Shown: positions 48,979-56,955 of the stretch, one piece after another
Layout of the letters: each line of letters starts with the position of its first letter
Position numbering within the stretch: position 1 is the first letter of the stretch
The notes under the pieces: generated by a model
The model's database searches: none
Told to the model about the DNA's origin: nothing
Seen by the model: the letters and a program-made list of their open reading frames with translations, nothing else
Program-made: the position numbers and the translations under genes
Source of the DNA: Evansella clarkii
Lineage (GTDB): Bacteria > Bacillota > Bacilli > Bacillales > Salisediminibacteriaceae
Reading direction: 5' to 3'
Assembly (NCBI RefSeq): GCF_002019695.1
Contig: NZ_KV917376.1
Location: 340,118 to 404,117, forward strand
DNA length: 64,000 bases

Positions 48979-50364
48979 TTATTGGCTGGCCAGCGGAAGA
49001 TTCCTCACTTTGATTTTTTCACCATCTTCAAAACTCTCAGTACTGTCCAGAAGCACCCCTTCAAAGGTAATATACTCGAAGTTAAAGTCTGACGCGGCCA
49101 GAATTACTGATTCAAAGAGGAGATCATATTCAGCTGCTGTTTCAAACTGGCTGTTTTCATTTTCTATCGTCACAGTGATTTCGTTGTCACCCGGGGATGT
49201 TTCCAGTTCCAGCTCTTCAGGTATTGCAGGAGAATACCAGGCGCCATCATTCACACTTTTCATTTTTTCAAGAGTGTCTTCAAAGGAAAGCAGATTTCCG
49301 GAATCGTCGGTCATCTCTTCGCCTGCAGCGGCTCCCCTTATGAATAACGACTCCCCATTTTCATGCTTGTACAAATAGTATCCTCTGTTCACGGGGGTTA
49401 CATCTTCCAGTTCCTCTATTGGTCCGGCCTGCCCGAAATCAACACCTGGATCCCCGTTGACCGTAAGGATTACAGTACTGAAACCATAAAGGCCAAAAAT
49501 CTCCCGGAGCGTTTCCCTCAGTATATTTTCCTGTTCAGATGCAAGACTCATTAATCTATGGTCTTCGGAAAAATCAAGCACTGCTGTATTTTCATCAGGC
49601 ATTAAATCAATATCCTGAAGCTGCCCCTGGAGACTGTATCCCCAGTTAAATTCTTCAGATGTGAGGGAATAAAAAAGGATGTCGTCCAGTCCCGCACTTT
49701 CCGGAAATTCTCTCACTACACCCGTGAAAGCAACTTTTCCGCTCCTGTAATTCCCGGTAGCTACTTCCATGGTACGAGGGACAGGCACAGTCACGTAACT
49801 GCTCTGTTCAGCTTCTTCCTCAACAGGTAATTCCTCTTCCTCGTTCTCTTCCCGATTATTGTTGTTATAACCCTCATTAGTTTCAGCAGCTTCGTTTTCA
49901 ACTGCATAATTATTTACTTCTCCGTTATTAGCAGGCATACCGCCGTTTTCGTTTTCAGCTGTATAAACTTCTTCATTATTGTTGCTGGCGGATTCATTAA
50001 GGCTTTCTTCCATGGAATTCGCCTCATCCATTACCGCTGCGGTGTTATTTCCAGCTGGTTCCCCGTTTCCAGCCATATCCCCGGCATTATAATTCTCTGT
50101 AGTCATCTGCTGTTGTTCGTTACTGACAAGAGAAGGAAGGACAAGGATAATCAGAAAGACAGCAGCAGCCGCTGCGGCAGCCGGATAATACCAAGCTCTT
50201 TTTTTCTTTTTCCGCAGATCGTTCCTTTTATTTGTCGTGGTAGTATCTAATTGATTCTGAATAGACTGGAATAACTCATCTTTTGAACGATTGTCTTTTA
50301 CAGCCGGAAACTGCTTAAGACTCTCTTCAATTTTCCCGTCATCCCAGTTGGAACGCTTACTCAT
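48979..50364 (-). CDS. rsiX: RsiX-type anti-sigma factor with GerMN domain
   Basis: 461 residues. Cytoplasmic basic N terminus (1-58), one membrane helix (about 60-80; AAAAAAAVFLIILVLPSL), a long Asn/Glu-rich linker (85-190) and an extracytoplasmic part containing a GerMN-like domain (NTAVLDFSEDHRLMSL to VILTVNGDPG). It would hold SigX inactive at the membrane. It is about 90 residues longer than B. subtilis RsiX, mainly through the acidic linker. Overlaps sigX by four bases. Confidence 0.82.
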   Translation of the reverse strand: MSKRSNWDDGKIEESLKQFPAVKDNRSKDELFQSIQNQLDTTTTNKRNDLRKKKKRAWYYPAAAAAAAVFLIILVLPSLVSNEQQQMTTENYNAGDMAGNGEPAGNNTAAVMDEANSMEESLNESASNNNEEVYTAENENGGMPANNGEVNNYAVENEAAETNEGYNNNNREENEEEELPVEEEAEQSSYVTVPVPRTMEVATGNYRSGKVAFTGVVREFPESAGLDDILFYSLTSEEFNWGYSLQGQLQDIDLMPDENTAVLDFSEDHRLMSLASEQENILRETLREIFGLYGFSTVILTVNGDPGVDFGQAGPIEELEDVTPVNRGYYLYKHENGESLFIRGAAAGEEMTDDSGNLLSFEDTLEKMKSVNDGAWYSPAIPEELELETSPGDNEITVTIENENSQFETAAEYDLLFESVILAASDFNFEYITFEGVLLDSTESFEDGEKIKVRNLPLASQ

Positions 50365-50906
50365 TCGCTGGCCTCCTTTAGCTTTGATGTGGACTTCTCT
50401 TCCAGTCTCTTGCGCAGTGCCTTCAGTGCCCGGTGCTGGGTTGTTTTCACTTTACTCTCTGTCCAGCCAAGTACTTCTGCTGCTTCCGAAACGCTGAGAG
50501 ATTGTATATACCTCAGCAGGATAACCTGCTGCTGGTCCTCCGTACAGTCTGCAAGCGCTTTATAAACCTCCTGCACCTCATCTTTTCGCACTGCAAGTTC
50601 ATCCGGAAGGGGAGCCTGGTCCCTGAGTTCGAATTCCCTTTCGCTCCACTCGTACTGCTTCCCTTCCCATTTCCGCTTCTTTCTCCCCTGGCTTCTTATA
50701 TAATCAATTCCTACATGTTTTGCCACAGAATAGAGCCATGTTTTCTCACTGCTTTTTCCTTCGAATGATTTATAGGAATTAAGTACTTTTATATAAACTT
50801 CCTGCACTAATTCTTCCGCTACTTCGCGATTGCGAACCATGTAAAACAAATACTGGAAAAGTGTGTGATGGTAAGTATCGTACAAACGATCGAATTCCTC
50901 CCTCAC
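50361..50906 (-). CDS. sigX: ECF sigma factor SigX
   Basis: 181 residues. Region 2: RLYDTYHHTLFQYLFYMVRN and VQEVYIKVLNSYKSFEGKSS; region 4: LSVSEAAEVLGWTESKVKTT. These match B. subtilis SigX closely. SigX controls cell-envelope charge and related functions. Start is GTG at 50906 behind GGGAGGG. The predicted autoregulatory promoter is 28 bp upstream. Confidence 0.93.
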   Translation of the reverse strand: MREEFDRLYDTYHHTLFQYLFYMVRNREVAEELVQEVYIKVLNSYKSFEGKSSEKTWLYSVAKHVGIDYIRSQGRKKRKWEGKQYEWSEREFELRDQAPLPDELAVRKDEVQEVYKALADCTEDQQQVILLRYIQSLSVSEAAEVLGWTESKVKTTQHRALKALRKRLEEKSTSKLKEASE

Positions 50907-50933
50907 GCTCTTCCCTCCCTGTATATTTATTTT

Positions 50934-50959
50934 GTCGTTCTTACGTTATTAAAGTTACA
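50934..50959 (-). promoter_or_regulatory. ECF (sigma-X) autoregulatory promoter
   Basis: TGTAAC-N16-CGAC on the minus strand, the form recognised by SigX and SigW in B. subtilis, directly in front of sigX. Confidence 0.85.
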
Positions 50960-51071
50960 ATTAAATATAAACTGATAATCAATAAACAGGACAATCTGAA
51001 ACTATGCAGGCGTAATCTGAGTTCCTTTAATTACAACTTCCGCGCCTTAACTGCCTGCTGATTTTTATTAT

Positions 51072-51110
51072 ATAAAAAGGCACCAAACATGTAATTGTTG
51101 TTTGGCACCT
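51072..51110 (-). terminator. Terminator of the small membrane peptide gene
   Basis: AGGTGCCAAACA and TGTTTGGTGCC arms around about eight bases, then TTTTTATATAA on the minus strand, 16 bp after the small frame's stop. Confidence 0.85.
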
Positions 51111-51125
51111 GCTATAATCGCGTTT

Positions 51126-51218
51126 TTATTTAGTGAATACCCAGAACCAGAAAAGGGCAGCACCAGTAAAACCTAAGATTAATAAATATAGAGCCAGCAT
51201 GTAATTTTTCTTATGCAA
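51126..51218 (-). CDS. Small single-span membrane peptide (30 residues)
   Basis: A TTG start at 51218 behind AAAGGATGA opens a 30-residue frame: basic MHKKN, then a hydrophobic helix (MLALYLLILGFTGAALFWFW) and the tail VFTK. It has its own strong terminator 16 bp downstream and an extended -10 (TGTTATAAT) about 90 bp upstream. This is the architecture of the many small membrane peptides of Bacillus; I cannot name it. Confidence 0.6.
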   Translation of the reverse strand: MHKKNYMLALYLLILGFTGAALFWFWVFTK

Positions 51219-51378
51219 AATTTCTCATCCTTTATTTCATTTGCCTGCCTGTACTGCCATACTTCCATACAGCGAAGCTAGGTGTTTGTTTTTTTATGTA
51301 TCTTATTATAACAAAATTATAAGTTGATCTACTATGAAGTAATAAATTTTACATGTTTTTTCAATCTCTGAGCTGTTT

Positions 51379-51406
51379 AAAAAGAGCCCCCCTGAGGGAG
51401 CCCTTC
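51379..51406 (-). terminator. Terminator of gbsR
   Basis: AGGGCTCCC and GGGGGGCTCT pair (with G-U pairs) around a short loop, followed by TTTTTA on the minus strand. Confidence 0.7.
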
Positions 51407-51418
51407 CTGAAAGATTAA

Positions 51419-51979
51419 TTATTTATCGCCTTTCCGTTTAGGAACAATATTAAAAATTTCGCCTGTTTCAAATAAATTCACAACATCCGTGAGCCATGCA
51501 TAGTATTCCTCTGCTTTAGCCAGTTTGTCCAGATCAGCTTCTGCCTTTTCCCGGATTCCTTCATATGGAGACTCCTCTTTCAGCCTCCGTAGCTGTACCT
51601 TCGTTTCCTCAATGGCTTCCACATTTAATTTCGTAGCATTCCTCCACCGCTTTATGAATACATTGGAAAAAGACTTATACCAGTCATCTTCTGTTTTATA
51701 TAAATCTTTCCGTATTCCTTTTTCCCAGACACGTTCTACCATATCAGCATCAAGCAGAGATCTTATCCCTGTGCTCATACTCGTTTTACTCATTCCAAGC
51801 GCTTCGCTCATCTCATCAAGTGTCATTGGCTTCTCAGCAAAAAAAACGGTCCCGTACAATCGCCCTGTTGAAGCAGTTATGTTATACAAATGCATGTTTT
51901 TAGCAATTTCAGTAATGAAACAATTCCTTGCTTCTTCAAGTTTTTCCAGCTCATCTTCATAGATCGGATCATTAAGCAT
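51419..51979 (-). CDS. GbsR/OpcR-type transcriptional regulator
   Basis: 186 residues from the ATG at 51979 behind GGAGG; the frame is open 14 codons further. MarR-like winged helix: STGRLYGTVFFAEKPMTLDE and MSEALGMSKTSMSTGIRSLL. C-terminal coiled coil (about 115-165) for dimers. This family represses betaine uptake or choline oxidation genes in response to choline or osmolarity. It is divergent from opuA, its likely target. Confidence 0.88.
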   Translation of the reverse strand: MLNDPIYEDELEKLEEARNCFITEIAKNMHLYNITASTGRLYGTVFFAEKPMTLDEMSEALGMSKTSMSTGIRSLLDADMVERVWEKGIRKDLYKTEDDWYKSFSNVFIKRWRNATKLNVEAIEETKVQLRRLKEESPYEGIREKAEADLDKLAKAEEYYAWLTDVVNLFETGEIFNIVPKRKGDK

Positions 51980-52283
51980 TTTCAGAGCCTCCTCAGCAAC
52001 AACTACTACATATAGTAGCAAAGATCATATAAGATTGAAAAGTTTGGAACTCCTTACGAATAACAAGTAATGAAGAGTAATTAAAAGGATTTAAAACGTA
52101 TTTTACGTACAGTTTTTTCTGAACAAACTTTTTGAAACATACAGACTGAATATGAACTTTGTGGTTTTTATAACAAAGACGTATAGTTAAATAGGTCAAT
52201 CGATTCGGATTTGAATCTACATAACATTATTTACATATACTATGTGGGTATATGTACACAGGAAAAAAATGAGGTGGAATTAC
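51980..52283. other. gbsR-opuA divergent control region
   Basis: 304 AT-rich bases between divergent genes. It must hold both promoters and the GbsR operator. I see several near-matches (TTGAAA near 52132, TATAGTTAAAT near 52180) but none convincing enough to annotate. Confidence 0.4.
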
Positions 52284-53480
52284 TTGGCTAAAATAAAAGT
52301 TGAAAAACTCACCAAAGTTTTCGGTAAACGTCCAAAACAGGCAATGAAGATGCTGGACGGAAATATGACAAAAAAAGAAATTCTTGCCGAAACTGGAATG
52401 ACTGTCGGTGTTAATCAGGCTTCCTTTGAAGTGGAAGACGGAGAGATCTTCGTAATTATGGGGCTTTCAGGAAGTGGAAAATCCACTTTAGTGCGCCTTT
52501 TGAACAGGCTCATTGATCCAACCGCAGGGAACGTATGGGTTGATAATGAAGATCTGGCTCAGATGGATGCAAAGCAGTTACGGGATGTAAGAAGAAAGAA
52601 AATGAGCATGGTTTTCCAGAAATTTGGTTTATTTCCTTTCCGTACAATTCTCGATAATGTGGAGTACGGACTCGAAGTACAAAACATCGAGAAGGAACAA
52701 CGCCGGAAGAAAGCTATGGAATCATTAGAGCTCGTTGGCCTTAAAGGTTATGAAGATCAGTACCCTGATCAGTTGTCCGGAGGTATGCAGCAGCGTGTAG
52801 GCCTTGCCCGTGCACTCGCTAACGATCCGGAAGTACTTCTGATGGATGAAGCATTTTCGGCACTGGATCCATTAATTCGAAAAGACATGCAGGACGAACT
52901 TCTGGACCTTCAGACTACGATGAAAAAAACGATTATTTTTATTACCCATGACTTAGATGAAGCATTACGCATCGGCGACCGGATCGCTCTTATGAAGGAT
53001 GGCTCTATCGTACAGATCGGGACGCCGGAAGAAATATTAATGAATCCTGCCAATGATTATGTTGAAAAATTCGTTGAAGATGTTGACCGATCAAAAGTAC
53101 TTACTGCACAGCATATTATGAAGCGTCCGGAGACAGTAAATATTGATAAACACGGACCACGTGTCGCTCTTGAAAGAATGCGCGAAGAAGGCATATCAAG
53201 CATTTTCGCAGTGGACAGCAGCCGGAACCTTAAAGGTTATATCACTGCGGACGATGCTTCCGAAGCAAGAAAGAATCAAGTCAGTGATCTGAAAGAGATC
53301 CTGCGTAATGAAGTGCCGACCGTGGATCGGGAAACTCCAATGAATGATATTTTTAATATCATTCACGATACTCCAGTACCGGTTGCCGTAACAGAAAACG
53401 GAAAGCTTGTAGGTATTATTGTCCGAGGGGCTGTTATAGCAGCACTGGCAAATGACAGCGAGGTGAATTTAAATGTTTAA
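52284..53480 (+). CDS. opuAA: OpuAA, glycine betaine ABC transporter ATP-binding protein
   Basis: 398 residues from a TTG at 52284 behind GAGGTGG. Walker [10 protein letters not shown], signature [15 protein letters not shown], Walker [13 protein letters not shown], then two CBS domains (about 275-395) that sense ionic strength in OpuA-type transporters. The N-terminal [12 protein letters not shown] stretch is typical of OpuAA. Overlaps opuAB by eight bases. Confidence 0.95.
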   Translation: MAKIKVEKLTKVFGKRPKQAMKMLDGNMTKKEILAETGMTVGVNQASFEVEDGEIFVIMGLSGSGKSTLVRLLNRLIDPTAGNVWVDNEDLAQMDAKQLRDVRRKKMSMVFQKFGLFPFRTILDNVEYGLEVQNIEKEQRRKKAMESLELVGLKGYEDQYPDQLSGGMQQRVGLARALANDPEVLLMDEAFSALDPLIRKDMQDELLDLQTTMKKTIIFITHDLDEALRIGDRIALMKDGSIVQIGTPEEILMNPANDYVEKFVEDVDRSKVLTAQHIMKRPETVNIDKHGPRVALERMREEGISSIFAVDSSRNLKGYITADDASEARKNQVSDLKEILRNEVPTVDRETPMNDIFNIIHDTPVPVAVTENGKLVGIIVRGAVIAALANDSEVNLNV

Positions 53481-54336
53481 TTCTGTACTATTAGCTTTCA
53501 TACCTACCATCCCGCTGGCAGAATGGACTGCTTCATTCACAGCTTGGTTAACAAGTACTTTTTCATTCTTATTTAACCCTATCAAAGAGCATTTCGGTAA
53601 TTTTATGAGCTTTACAGCTGACACGCTTGGCGTCATTCCTCCGATAGTTATTATGATTGCTGTGGCAGTAGCCGCCTTTTTTATCACCGGAAGAAGATTC
53701 GGTCTCGCAGCCTTTGCGTTTGTCGGCCTCTGGCTCATACAAAACCAGGGATTATGGGATCATCTGATGTACACTTTTACCCTTGTACTACTATCAAGTA
53801 TTCTCTCAGTAATTATAGGGGTACCGTTTGGAATTTTAATGTCGAAGAGCAAAACTGCCGAAGCAATTATCGCACCAATACTTGACTTCATGCAGACTAT
53901 GCCTGCCTTTGTATATTTAATCCCTGCTGTTGCCTTCTTTGGTATCGGCATGGTGCCTGGGGTCTTTGCATCATTGATCTTTGCAACCCCTCCAACTGTA
54001 AGGCTTACTAATTTAGGTATCCGCCAGGTTCCGAAAGAACTTGTTGAAGCAGCTGAAGCGTTCGGCAGTACAGGAGCTCAGAAGCTTTTTAAAGTAGAAT
54101 TACCAATGGCTAAATCAACTATTATGGCCGGCATCAACCAGACAGTCATGCTTGCTCTGTCCATGGTAGTTATCGCTTCCATGATCGGTGCACCAGGACT
54201 TGGAAGAGAAGTTCTTTCAGCATTACAGCGTGCACAGGTAGGCCCAGGGTTTGTGGCAGGTGTCGGTATCGTAATTCTCGCAATAATTATTGACCGCTTT
54301 ACTCAAAGTGCTAACGCCCAGCGAGGCAAAGCGTAA
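53473..54336 (+). CDS. opuAB: OpuAB, glycine betaine ABC transporter permease
   Basis: 287 residues with about seven or eight membrane segments. The EAA loop [22 protein letters not shown] contacts the ATPase. The N-terminal amphipathic region before the first core helix is typical of OpuAB. It works with OpuAA and OpuAC to import glycine betaine against osmotic stress. Confidence 0.94.
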   Translation: MFNSVLLAFIPTIPLAEWTASFTAWLTSTFSFLFNPIKEHFGNFMSFTADTLGVIPPIVIMIAVAVAAFFITGRRFGLAAFAFVGLWLIQNQGLWDHLMYTFTLVLLSSILSVIIGVPFGILMSKSKTAEAIIAPILDFMQTMPAFVYLIPAVAFFGIGMVPGVFASLIFATPPTVRLTNLGIRQVPKELVEAAEAFGSTGAQKLFKVELPMAKSTIMAGINQTVMLALSMVVIASMIGAPGLGREVLSALQRAQVGPGFVAGVGIVILAIIIDRFTQSANAQRGKA

Positions 54337-54405
54337 AGTGAACGGTGGCATCTTTTCTTCATACGAAAAGTTCCATATATATTAACAAAAAAGGGGAGAG
54401 TTATT

Positions 54406-55347
54406 ATGTTAAAACTTAACTGGAAACGTTTAGGTCTGGCATCCGGGCTTTCATTATCATTACTGGCTGCCGGCTGTGGCGCGGATAATGATGGCGCTGT
54501 TAACGAAAACGGTAATACAGGAAATGAAGGAAATACTAATAATAATGCAGCAGCACCTGCAGGCGACGAAGGGGAAATTGAACTTGTTTATGTTGAATGG
54601 GATTCAGAGATCGCTTCTACGCATGTAATTGGAAAGGTTTTTGAAGACCTTGGTTATGATGTAACACTAACACCAATCGATAACGCTATTATGTGGCAGT
54701 CAGTTGCAAATGGCGAAGCTGACGGTATGGTAGCTGCATGGCTTCCTGCTACACACGGAGACTTACATGAAGAATACGAGGATCAGCTTGTAGACCTTGG
54801 TGAGAATCTTACAGGCGCAAAAATCGGTCTCGTAGTACCAGAGTATATGGACATTGACTCTATTGCGGACCTTGAAACTTATGGTGATGAGCTGAATAAT
54901 ACAATAACAGCAATTGAGCCAGGCGCAGGTGTAGTACAAGCTGCTGAAAATGCAGTTGAAGAATACGGTCTTGACGGGTGGGACGTACAGACTTCTTCAA
55001 GCGGTGCGATGGCTACTGCATTAGGGGAAGCTGTTTCCAATGAACAGCCTATCGTTGTTACTGGCTGGACACCTCACTGGAAGTTCGCTGAATACGACCT
55101 GAAATATCTTGAAGATCCAGAGGGCACTTTCGGGGAAGCAGAAATCATCGCCACAATGGTGCGCGAAGGCCTGGAAGAAGATATGCCAAATGCCTACCGT
55201 ATTCTTGACCAGTTTAACTGGTCAACAGAAGACATGGAAGAAGTAATGCTTGAAATTCAGCAAGGCGCATCAACTGAAGATGCAGCAGCTAACTGGGTTG
55301 AAGCAAACGAAGACAAAGTGAACGAATGGCTGGAAGGTGTAGAATAA
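54406..55347 (+). CDS. opuAC: OpuAC, glycine betaine-binding lipoprotein
   Basis: 313 residues. Lipobox LAAGC (Cys about 24), an Asn/Gly-rich linker, then the OpuAC binding domain. Aromatic residues likely to box the betaine are in YVEWDSE, WLPATHGD and VTGWTPHWKFAEYD. The mature protein is very acidic, as in halophilic bacteria. It ends the opuA operon. Confidence 0.94.
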   Translation: MLKLNWKRLGLASGLSLSLLAAGCGADNDGAVNENGNTGNEGNTNNNAAAPAGDEGEIELVYVEWDSEIASTHVIGKVFEDLGYDVTLTPIDNAIMWQSVANGEADGMVAAWLPATHGDLHEEYEDQLVDLGENLTGAKIGLVVPEYMDIDSIADLETYGDELNNTITAIEPGAGVVQAAENAVEEYGLDGWDVQTSSSGAMATALGEAVSNEQPIVVTGWTPHWKFAEYDLKYLEDPEGTFGEAEIIATMVREGLEEDMPNAYRILDQFNWSTEDMEEVMLEIQQGASTEDAAANWVEANEDKVNEWLEGVE

Positions 55348-55358
55348 TACTTTCCTGC

Positions 55359-55392
55359 AGGAAGCTTTCCGTAAAGGGCAGCTTCCTTTTTT
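55359..55392 (+). terminator. Terminator of the opuA operon
   Basis: AGGAAGCT and AGCTTCCT arms, followed by six T. Confidence 0.88.
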
Positions 55393-55588
55393 CTGTTCAC
55401 GACCTGCTATTTTTCCCAGCCAGAGCCTGCATTCTGAAAAGTATTTAAAACACCTACAGATAATCGCTCCTTTTCCCTACTTATTTCCCTTGTGTCTGAA
55501 ACAGCCAAAAGATATCATTAAGTCTCCTGTGACAATTGGCGGGTTTTTCCGCTAATTTACTACAATAATTTATAATTTATGCTATTCT

Positions 55589-55614
55589 TGTAACGTTCTT
55601 GAATGGTTACCGAC
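55589..55614 (+). promoter_or_regulatory. Predicted sigma-X promoter of the GerMN lipoprotein gene
   Basis: TGTAAC-N16-CGAC, the same elements and spacing as in front of sigX at 50934-50959, with a 55-bp leader to the start codon at 55670. Confidence 0.8.
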
Positions 55615-55669
55615 TAACTTATTAAGAACTACACTACATAAAGAGAGAAGAAAGGATGGGGTCATTCTT

Positions 55670-56473
55670 ATGAAGAAAAGCACATTACTAGTTAGCGGGC
55701 TTAGTGCCATGCTTATTCTGTCTGCCTGCGGCCAGGGTGACGGAGACAGTACTCCTATTGACAATACAGGCGGAAATGAATTGAACGAGGAAAACAATGG
55801 TTCTGAAGAAAATCAAGAAAATAGTGAAGAAAATAACGAAGAAGCAAATGAAGAAACAAATGATGAAGAGAACGCTGAAAATGAAGCAAATGATGAAGAG
55901 AACCCTGAAAATGACGCTTCTAACGAGGAAAGTAACGAGGAAAATGAACCAGTAAATGAGGACAACACAGAAAACGCTGGAAACAACGATGATGAAAATA
56001 ACGCAGCAGAAGAGGAAGAAAACACCGAAGAAGCTGCAGAAGATGTTGCTGTTATTGATGGAGTAGAATTATATTTTTCAGATGATCAGTTAATGGAAAT
56101 TTATCGTGTACAAACCGATGTTTCTGTAACATCCGACGAAAATGGTGCTCTGGAAGCTTACCAGCTTTGGGCATCGGGACCGGATAAAGACAGTCTTGTC
56201 AGCCTCCTTCCTGCAGGAACTCAAGTACAAAGTGTTTCATTTACAGACGGAACAGCCCATATCTCTTTCTCTGATGCTATTCTTGAAGCTAATCTTGGTT
56301 CATCCGGCGAACTCATGCTTACCGAGCAAATTGCTTTGATTGCTAAGCAGTTCGGTTATGACAGAGTACAAATTCTGATTGAAGGAAGCGTTCCGGATGT
56401 CTTCTTAGGCCATATGGAAGTAGATGAGCCTATCGAAGCAGGTAACCCTGAAAGCTATCAAACTATGGATTAA
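55670..56473 (+). CDS. GerMN-domain lipoprotein with acidic linker
   Basis: 267 residues. Lipobox LSAC (Cys about 20); residues 25-125 are almost only Glu, Asn, Asp, Ala and Gly; residues 130-260 form a GerMN domain (DGTAHISFSDAILEANLGSS, QFGYDRVQILIEG). GerMN proteins act in germination and the cell envelope. The domain is also present in RsiX, and the promoter fits SigX, so it is probably a SigX-regulon envelope protein (inference). Confidence 0.8.
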   Translation: MKKSTLLVSGLSAMLILSACGQGDGDSTPIDNTGGNELNEENNGSEENQENSEENNEEANEETNDEENAENEANDEENPENDASNEESNEENEPVNEDNTENAGNNDDENNAAEEEENTEEAAEDVAVIDGVELYFSDDQLMEIYRVQTDVSVTSDENGALEAYQLWASGPDKDSLVSLLPAGTQVQSVSFTDGTAHISFSDAILEANLGSSGELMLTEQIALIAKQFGYDRVQILIEGSVPDVFLGHMEVDEPIEAGNPESYQTMD

Positions 56474-56486
56474 TAACTTTTAACTG

Positions 56487-56521
56487 ACCACCGCTTGCGT
56501 AAAAGTATGCGGTGGTTTTTT
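56487..56521 (+). terminator. Terminator of the GerMN lipoprotein gene
   Basis: ACCACCGC and GCGGTGGT arms with a 14-base loop, followed by TTTTTT. Confidence 0.9.
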
Positions 56522-56540
56522 CATAAGTGGGTATTTAATC

Positions 56541-56880
56541 GATTGAATTTCTGAAAGAGCCTCATTCGTACGTTGAGTCGTGTTGTTCAACCAACTCAAT
56601 TCCTGAATCGGCCCCTTTCTTACGTTCAGTCACGGCATTCCACCAGCTCAATTCCTGAATCAGCCCCTTTCCTACGTTCAGTCACGGCATTCTACCTACT
56701 CAATTCCTGAATCAGCCCCTTTCTTACGTTCAGTCACGGCATTCCACCTACTCAATTCCTGAATCAGCCCCTTTCTTACGTTCAGTCACGGCATTCTACC
56801 TACTCAATTCCTGAATCAGCCCCTTTCTTACGTTCAGTACCGGCATTCCACCTACTCAATTCCTGAATCGGCCCCTGGAC
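56541..56880. repeat. 52-bp tandem array C2 (7 units), relative of array C1
   Basis: CTCAATTCCTGAATC begins units at 56595, 56647, 56699, 56751, 56803 and 56855, each 52 bp, with a degenerate first unit near 56543. The core TCAATTCCTGAATC, CTTTC-N-TACGTT and AG is shared with the array at 34127-34910. The first units of both arrays also share TACGTTGAGTCGTG. It lies between the convergent GerMN-lipoprotein and cadA genes. Confidence 0.93.
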
Positions 56881-56918
56881 CATTGTCGTGGACAGTTATA
56901 ATTACTTTTTTTCTTAAG

Positions 56919-56953
56919 AAAGTCCTTCATCGGACCAGCCAATGAAGGACTTT
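56919..56953 (-). terminator. Terminator of cadA
   Basis: AAAGTCCTTCAT and ATGAAGGACTTT are perfect 12-base arms; the minus strand then runs CTTAAGAAAAAAAG, so the T tract is weak on that side. Confidence 0.75.
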
Positions 56954-56955
56954 CG

